A DNA stretch of 10,446 nt from Lentisphaeria bacterium (lineage in GTDB: Bacteria > Verrucomicrobiota > Lentisphaeria > Victivallales > UBA1829). A model generated the notes under the pieces. It made no database searches. It worked only from the letters and a program-made list of their open reading frames with translations, and had not been told where the DNA came from. Positions 6,952-10,446 of the stretch are shown piece after piece. Position 1 is the first letter of the stretch; every line of letters begins with the position of its first letter. Where the stretch lies: assembly GCA_019408975.1 (NCBI GenBank), contig DXVA01000024.1, forward strand, positions 1-10,446. Direction: 5' to 3'. Position numbers and translations under genes: made by a program.

Positions 6952-9900
6952 GATTCCGGATTTCCTTCTTTCCCGTCCAGCTCCAGCAGTTCCGGCAGAG
7001 TTTCCAGCAGACATTCCCTGAGTGCTTCAATGGTAATGGGTTTGAACAGCGTCCATTTGAACCAGCGTCTGGCGTTTTTGTCGATTTGAGTATCTGCCGT
7101 GACGACGATTACAGGGATTTCCGCGAAAGACGGTGTCCGCGCCATATACTGTGCGAGTTCATCGCCTCCCATGTCCGGCATCCAGAGGTCCGTGAATACC
7201 GCGGCGGGAGCCGCTTTTTCCAGTTCCTGGATAGCCTCTCTTGCCGATTTGCAGCAGACATGCGGGATTTTCAGGCGCTTGAACATGGCGCTCATGACCT
7301 TGAGATTCATCGGCACATCATCCACCAGAATGACCTGATTGATTCTTGCATAGTCCGTTGACCGGCTGATCGCCTTCTCCGGCGGCAGCTCCGTGGCGAT
7401 GCAGGAGACATTTCCGAAGGTGATGACCAGCGTGCTCTCCTTTTCATTGACTTCAATTCTGCCGTCCATACAGTTGCAGAGGCGTTGCGCCAGAGTCAAC
7501 TCAAGTCCCGTATCCTCATAAGAACGGTTGCCGCGGACCGTGTGGAGGCTGAACGGCTCGAACAGATGTTCCGCCCTTTCCAGCGCAAGGGGCGCGTCGG
7601 AGTTTGAGATGCGGATGACCAGGTTGCCGCAGTCTTTCTTTTCCGGATGCATCTGGAACTGTGTTGACAGGACGACTTTGCCCTTTTTAATGTTTTTGTA
7701 GGTGATTCCGATCAGGTTGATCAAAATCTGGCGCAGGCGTTTCGGATCAAGGACGAGTCTCGGCAGACGCTCCGGCAGAAGAAGTTCCATGGGCACTTTT
7801 CTGCCTTCCGAAGTCTGGCGGAAGATCGTGGGCATTTCGGAAAGAAGTTCTTTCAGGTTCATCGGTTCCGGATTGATTTCCAGCTTGTCCGTTTCCATGT
7901 TGGAGAGATCGAGTACATCGTTGATGAGATTGAGAAGTGTATGCCCTGCGAGATTGATGGCTTGAAGGTCTTTCTTCTCCTCCTCCCTCGGAATGTTGTC
8001 CATCTGGAGCAGTTCGCTGAAACCGATGACCGCGTTCAGAGGCGTTTTGAGTTCATGGCTCATGGTCGCGATGAAATAACTCTTGGCACGGTCGGCAGCC
8101 TGCGCCGCTTCCATGGCTTCCTGAAGCTGTTTTTTCTGCTGTGTCAGCTCCGTGATGTCGATGGCGGATTTCAGGATATATTTCAGTTCGTGCCTGCGGT
8201 CGAATATCGGCTGAGTCGTCAGGATGAATCTCCGTCCGTGGATTTCCGCTTCCTCGCTGTGTGGGTATTTGTCGGAAAGAGTCTTCTGCATGGGGCACCA
8301 CACCGGCGGATTCCCGTGATTGCAGATCGTGTCGTAGCATTTTTTGCCGATGATTTCCGAAAGAGGGATTTTGCAGACCTGGCAGAGACTCGGATTTGCT
8401 GCAATGATGTTGCTGTCTTTGTCGAATATTGCAATGGGGATTGCGATATTGTCCACGATCTGGCGTTGAAGCGAAACACTGTCCGCGATTGCATTCATCT
8501 GCTGGTAACGTTCCCGGGCGAGCTGGAAAAGCTTCGTGCTGCTGTGGACCGTGTGGATATCGCTGTCGGAGAATGTGCGTTTGGAATGGATGAACTCCAT
8601 GCCGATGTAACCCCACAGGTCATCTCCCAGCCAGATGCCGCTTGCCAGCAGCGACTGTATCTTGTGTCCTTTCAGGACTTCCGCTTCGCCGGCGAGCTCC
8701 TGCGGCGGATGATCGACATCTTCAATGATCAGGTCCCGTTTCCGGCGCAGTTCGCGTGTCCAGCCAGGGACAGGGCTCAGGTCGATGCTGCGGAGTTTTT
8801 CGAGTTTCGGCTCGACTCCGTCGCGAATCCATTCGGAGATATTGTCGGAATGGACTTTCTCCTGATCCGTATATTTAAAGATGTAACAGCGGTCTGCGCC
8901 CGCATTCTGCCCGATGAGACGGAGCATTTCGTCAATTGCCTTGTTGAAGTCGTTTTCCACGGAAATTCTTGCAAGGCACTGATTGATGGTGCGTTCACAC
9001 TGAATGTAATTGTTCAGTTGCTCGATCATTTTCAGTCGCTCCTGTTCGAGCTGTTTCTGGCGTGTCACGTCAATGCTCATGCCCAGCAGGAGACGCTTGC
9101 CGTCGGTCTGCGGCACAATGGTTTTCATGGTTCTGACGAGATGGACTCTGCCGGAAGCGTCTTTGACAGCCTCCTCCTGATCCAGGAGTTTATCGGAATC
9201 CAACAGCCCCTGATCGTTCTTCCGGAAGCGTTCTATTTCTTCCTGCGTATGGAAGATATCTTCGTCGCGTTTGCCGATGATCTGTTCACTTTTGAGTCCG
9301 ACCAGATCCGCGAAGCCGCGGTTGCACATGAGATAGCGGAACTGGTTATCGGCATCTTTGACGAACATATAGCAGGGGAGGTGGTCCATGATTCCTTTAA
9401 GCAGATTCGCATTGTCCTGAAAACGCCGTTCATTCTCTCTGGTTTCCGTGATGTCCTGAATGATCCCGTAGTATTCTTCGCCGTCATTTTCCGCTTTTGC
9501 GGCGGATTTGATGACACGCATTTCATAGTCGCGCCGTCCCGCCTTCCGGTTGGAACGGTAGAAACAGTGCATGGAGTCGATTTCTCCGGAGAGCAGTTTC
9601 CGGAGTTCTCCGGCGTAGGCTGGAAAATCTTCCGGGTCGAGCCATTCTTCCGCCGGAACAGGCTGTCCGTCACGATACATCCAGTTCTTTTCGAAGTCAC
9701 CCATTGGAATCAGGCGCCCTGTTCTGTCACTGCGGAAGTAAACGATATTCGCCACCTCCGTGGCATTGCGGAGAATCGTATTCTGCCGGCTGAGGATGGC
9801 GCGTTTCTCATAGTCGTCCGTTACGTCGCGGAAGAAGAGCACCGCACCGGAAATGCCGTCTTCCTCTTCCCTGATCGGAGCTGCGCTGGCTGCGATGTGG

Positions 9901-10446
9901 TAGCGTTTTCCGTCGCGTGAGATCAGGTCATTGTGATTTTCAAGGATTACTTCTTTCTCTGTCCGGATTACTGTCGTCACCGGTGTTTCTACTTTCTCAT
10001 TTCCTGAAATGGTGACGAAGTTGAACACCTCGCCGAGCTTCTTTCCGACGGCTTCGTTCTGCTGATACCCTGTAAGCTTGTCTGCCATCGGGTTCATCAG
10101 CGTGATTTTCTCATCGCAGTCCGTTACGATTACTGCATCGCCGATGGATTCCAGCGTCAGCCGGAACCGCTGGGCGAGCTGCGCTTTTGCCGTGAAAGCG
10201 TCGTGGAGCTGTGTGACATCCGCCGAGATCCACATGACAGCCCGTTTGCCGAAGATTTCTTCCGGCAGCAGGAGAAACTCCAGCTGCTGATGCTGTCCGA
10301 ACACACTGTATTCCCTGCGGGAACCCTCTCCGGTCCGGAATGTGTCTTTGACCGGTTTTTCAATTTCGCGGAGAAGTTCGACGGGCAAATCGGTGAGTTT
10401 TTCGGGGCGCTGCCCGGTGAAAATCTGATTGCCCGCCTGTAAAAAC
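6948..10446 (-). CDS. Large multi-PAS/GAF hybrid sensor histidine kinase with degenerate ATPase domain (5' end outside the window)
   Basis: The frame is open to the right edge, giving 1165 visible residues (numbered from the codon at 10445). Domains in order: end of a PAS (1-83); PAS (95-214, ending FFRDVTD); PAS (219-338, GIIQDITE); PAS (346-466, GMSIDVTR); GAF (482-645, DRCYIF); a cysteine-rich PAS (655-768, SAIDITE); HisKA with TMSHELKTPLN, His797; a HATPase-like domain (895-1012); and a receiver (1036-1150) with VDD 1042-1043, phospho-acceptor Asp1086 in TDLWMP, Thr1116 and Lys1135. No membrane span is visible, so this part is cytoplasmic. The ATPase domain keeps the first N-box Asn (910) and FEPF, but has NSDAPL for DTGIGI and DTGLEL for GTGLGL, and Ile914 in place of the second N-box Asn. 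It is therefore probably weak or inactive as a kinase. It probably feeds into, or is controlled by, the coupled downstream Ser/Thr kinase. Confidence 0.93.
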   Translation of the reverse strand, partial: FLQAGNQIFTGQRPEKLTDLPVELLREIEKPVKDTFRTGEGSRREYSVFGQHQQLEFLLLPEEIFGKRAVMWISADVTQLHDAFTAKAQLAQRFRLTLESIGDAVIVTDCDEKITLMNPMADKLTGYQQNEAVGKKLGEVFNFVTISGNEKVETPVTTVIRTEKEVILENHNDLISRDGKRYHIAASAAPIREEEDGISGAVLFFRDVTDDYEKRAILSRQNTILRNATEVANIVYFRSDRTGRLIPMGDFEKNWMYRDGQPVPAEEWLDPEDFPAYAGELRKLLSGEIDSMHCFYRSNRKAGRRDYEMRVIKSAAKAENDGEEYYGIIQDITETRENERRFQDNANLLKGIMDHLPCYMFVKDADNQFRYLMCNRGFADLVGLKSEQIIGKRDEDIFHTQEEIERFRKNDQGLLDSDKLLDQEEAVKDASGRVHLVRTMKTIVPQTDGKRLLLGMSIDVTRQKQLEQERLKMIEQLNNYIQCERTINQCLARISVENDFNKAIDEMLRLIGQNAGADRCYIFKYTDQEKVHSDNISEWIRDGVEPKLEKLRSIDLSPVPGWTRELRRKRDLIIEDVDHPPQELAGEAEVLKGHKIQSLLASGIWLGDDLWGYIGMEFIHSKRTFSDSDIHTVHSSTKLFQLARERYQQMNAIADSVSLQRQIVDNIAIPIAIFDKDSNIIAANPSLCQVCKIPLSEIIGKKCYDTICNHGNPPVWCPMQKTLSDKYPHSEEAEIHGRRFILTTQPIFDRRHELKYILKSAIDITELTQQKKQLQEAMEAAQAADRAKSYFIATMSHELKTPLNAVIGFSELLQMDNIPREEEKKDLQAINLAGHTLLNLINDVLDLSNMETDKLEINPEPMNLKELLSEMPTIFRQTSEGRKVPMELLLPERLPRLVLDPKRLRQILINLIGITYKNIKKGKVVLSTQFQMHPEKKDCGNLVIRISNSDAPLALERAEHLFEPFSLHTVRGNRSYEDTGLELTLAQRLCNCMDGRIEVNEKESTLVITFGNVSCIATELPPEKAISRSTDYARINQVILVDDVPMNLKVMSAMFKRLKIPHVCCKSAREAIQELEKAAPAAVFTDLWMPDMGGDELAQYMARTPSFAEIPVIVVTADTQIDKNARRWFKWTLFKPITIEALRECLLETLPELLELDGKEGNPES

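Noticed and set aside
6952..7014. The longer Ser/Thr kinase start at 7014
   Set aside because: It would overlap the end of the sensor gene by about 67 bases and add a 21-residue low-complexity stretch; the ATG at 6951 in the ATGA overlap is the natural coupled start.
7941..9920. A 659-codon open frame on the plus strand, antisense to the hybrid sensor
   Set aside because: It mirrors the codon structure of the real gene on the other strand, shows no recognisable domain, and the minus-strand frame reads through consecutive PAS, GAF and HisKA domains without a break.
10386..10388. A TTG start for the hybrid sensor at 10388
   Set aside because: The frame stays open through the 19 codons upstream to the window edge, and those residues fit the beginning of the first PAS segment, so the real start lies beyond 10446.
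1..10446. tRNA, rRNA, CRISPR, insertion sequences, phage or defence genes
   Set aside because: Apart from a 78-bp and a 55-bp gap the window is filled by coding sequence; no cloverleaf, regularly spaced repeats, terminal inverted repeats or transposase/integrase motifs were seen.

Overview
The window is a dense bacterial gene neighbourhood of moderately high GC. It holds six protein-coding genes, and the outermost two are cut by the window edges. No RNA genes, insertion sequences, CRISPR arrays or origins were seen. The flavour suggests the PVC superphylum, most plausibly Lentisphaerae/Victivallales. The reasons are an AraC regulator diverging from a small sugar isomerase/oxidoreductase operon, ThuA and Gfo/Idh/MocA proteins, and a transmembrane PknB-type Ser/Thr kinase with a DWG motif beside a multi-PAS hybrid kinase. 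That placement is an inference from gene content, not a phylogenetic result.

Left half (1-4559). A partial AraC-family regulator (minus strand, starting at 547, DNA-binding end outside the window) diverges across a 78-bp intergenic region from a tight four-gene plus-strand operon. The genes are an L-fucose/L-arabinose isomerase-superfamily protein, a xylose-isomerase-like TIM-barrel isomerase/epimerase, a Gfo/Idh/MocA NAD(P)-dependent sugar dehydrogenase, and a ThuA protein. Gaps are 4, 10 and 11 bp, with clear Shine-Dalgarno sequences before genes 1, 3 and 4. Together they look like a catabolic cassette in which a sugar or glycoside is oxidised and isomerised under AraC control. The dehydrogenase plus ThuA pair recalls rhizobial ThuB/ThuA, which act through a keto-sugar. 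No transporter, sugar kinase or glycoside hydrolase lies in the window, so the substrate cannot be read off.

Right half (4615-10446). Convergent to the sugar operon, and separated from it by a 55-bp gap containing a GC-rich hairpin, is a two-gene signalling operon on the minus strand. Its upstream gene, cut at the right edge, is a very large hybrid sensor: at least five PAS domains, one GAF, HisKA with its His, a histidine-kinase ATPase domain and a receiver with its Asp. The downstream gene overlaps it by 4 bp (ATGA). It encodes a Ser/Thr kinase with one membrane span and a C-terminal extracytoplasmic Cache-type sensor domain.

The most unusual point is that the ATP-binding domain of the hybrid kinase has lost its canonical G1 and G2 glycine motifs and the second N-box asparagine, while the phospho-accepting His and Asp sites look intact. 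A catalytically impaired hybrid kinase translationally coupled to an apparently complete Cache-domain Ser/Thr kinase suggests a mixed His-Asp/Ser-Thr signalling unit in which the Ser/Thr kinase, or another His kinase, provides the activity. This is a hypothesis; the motif losses themselves are read directly from the sequence.
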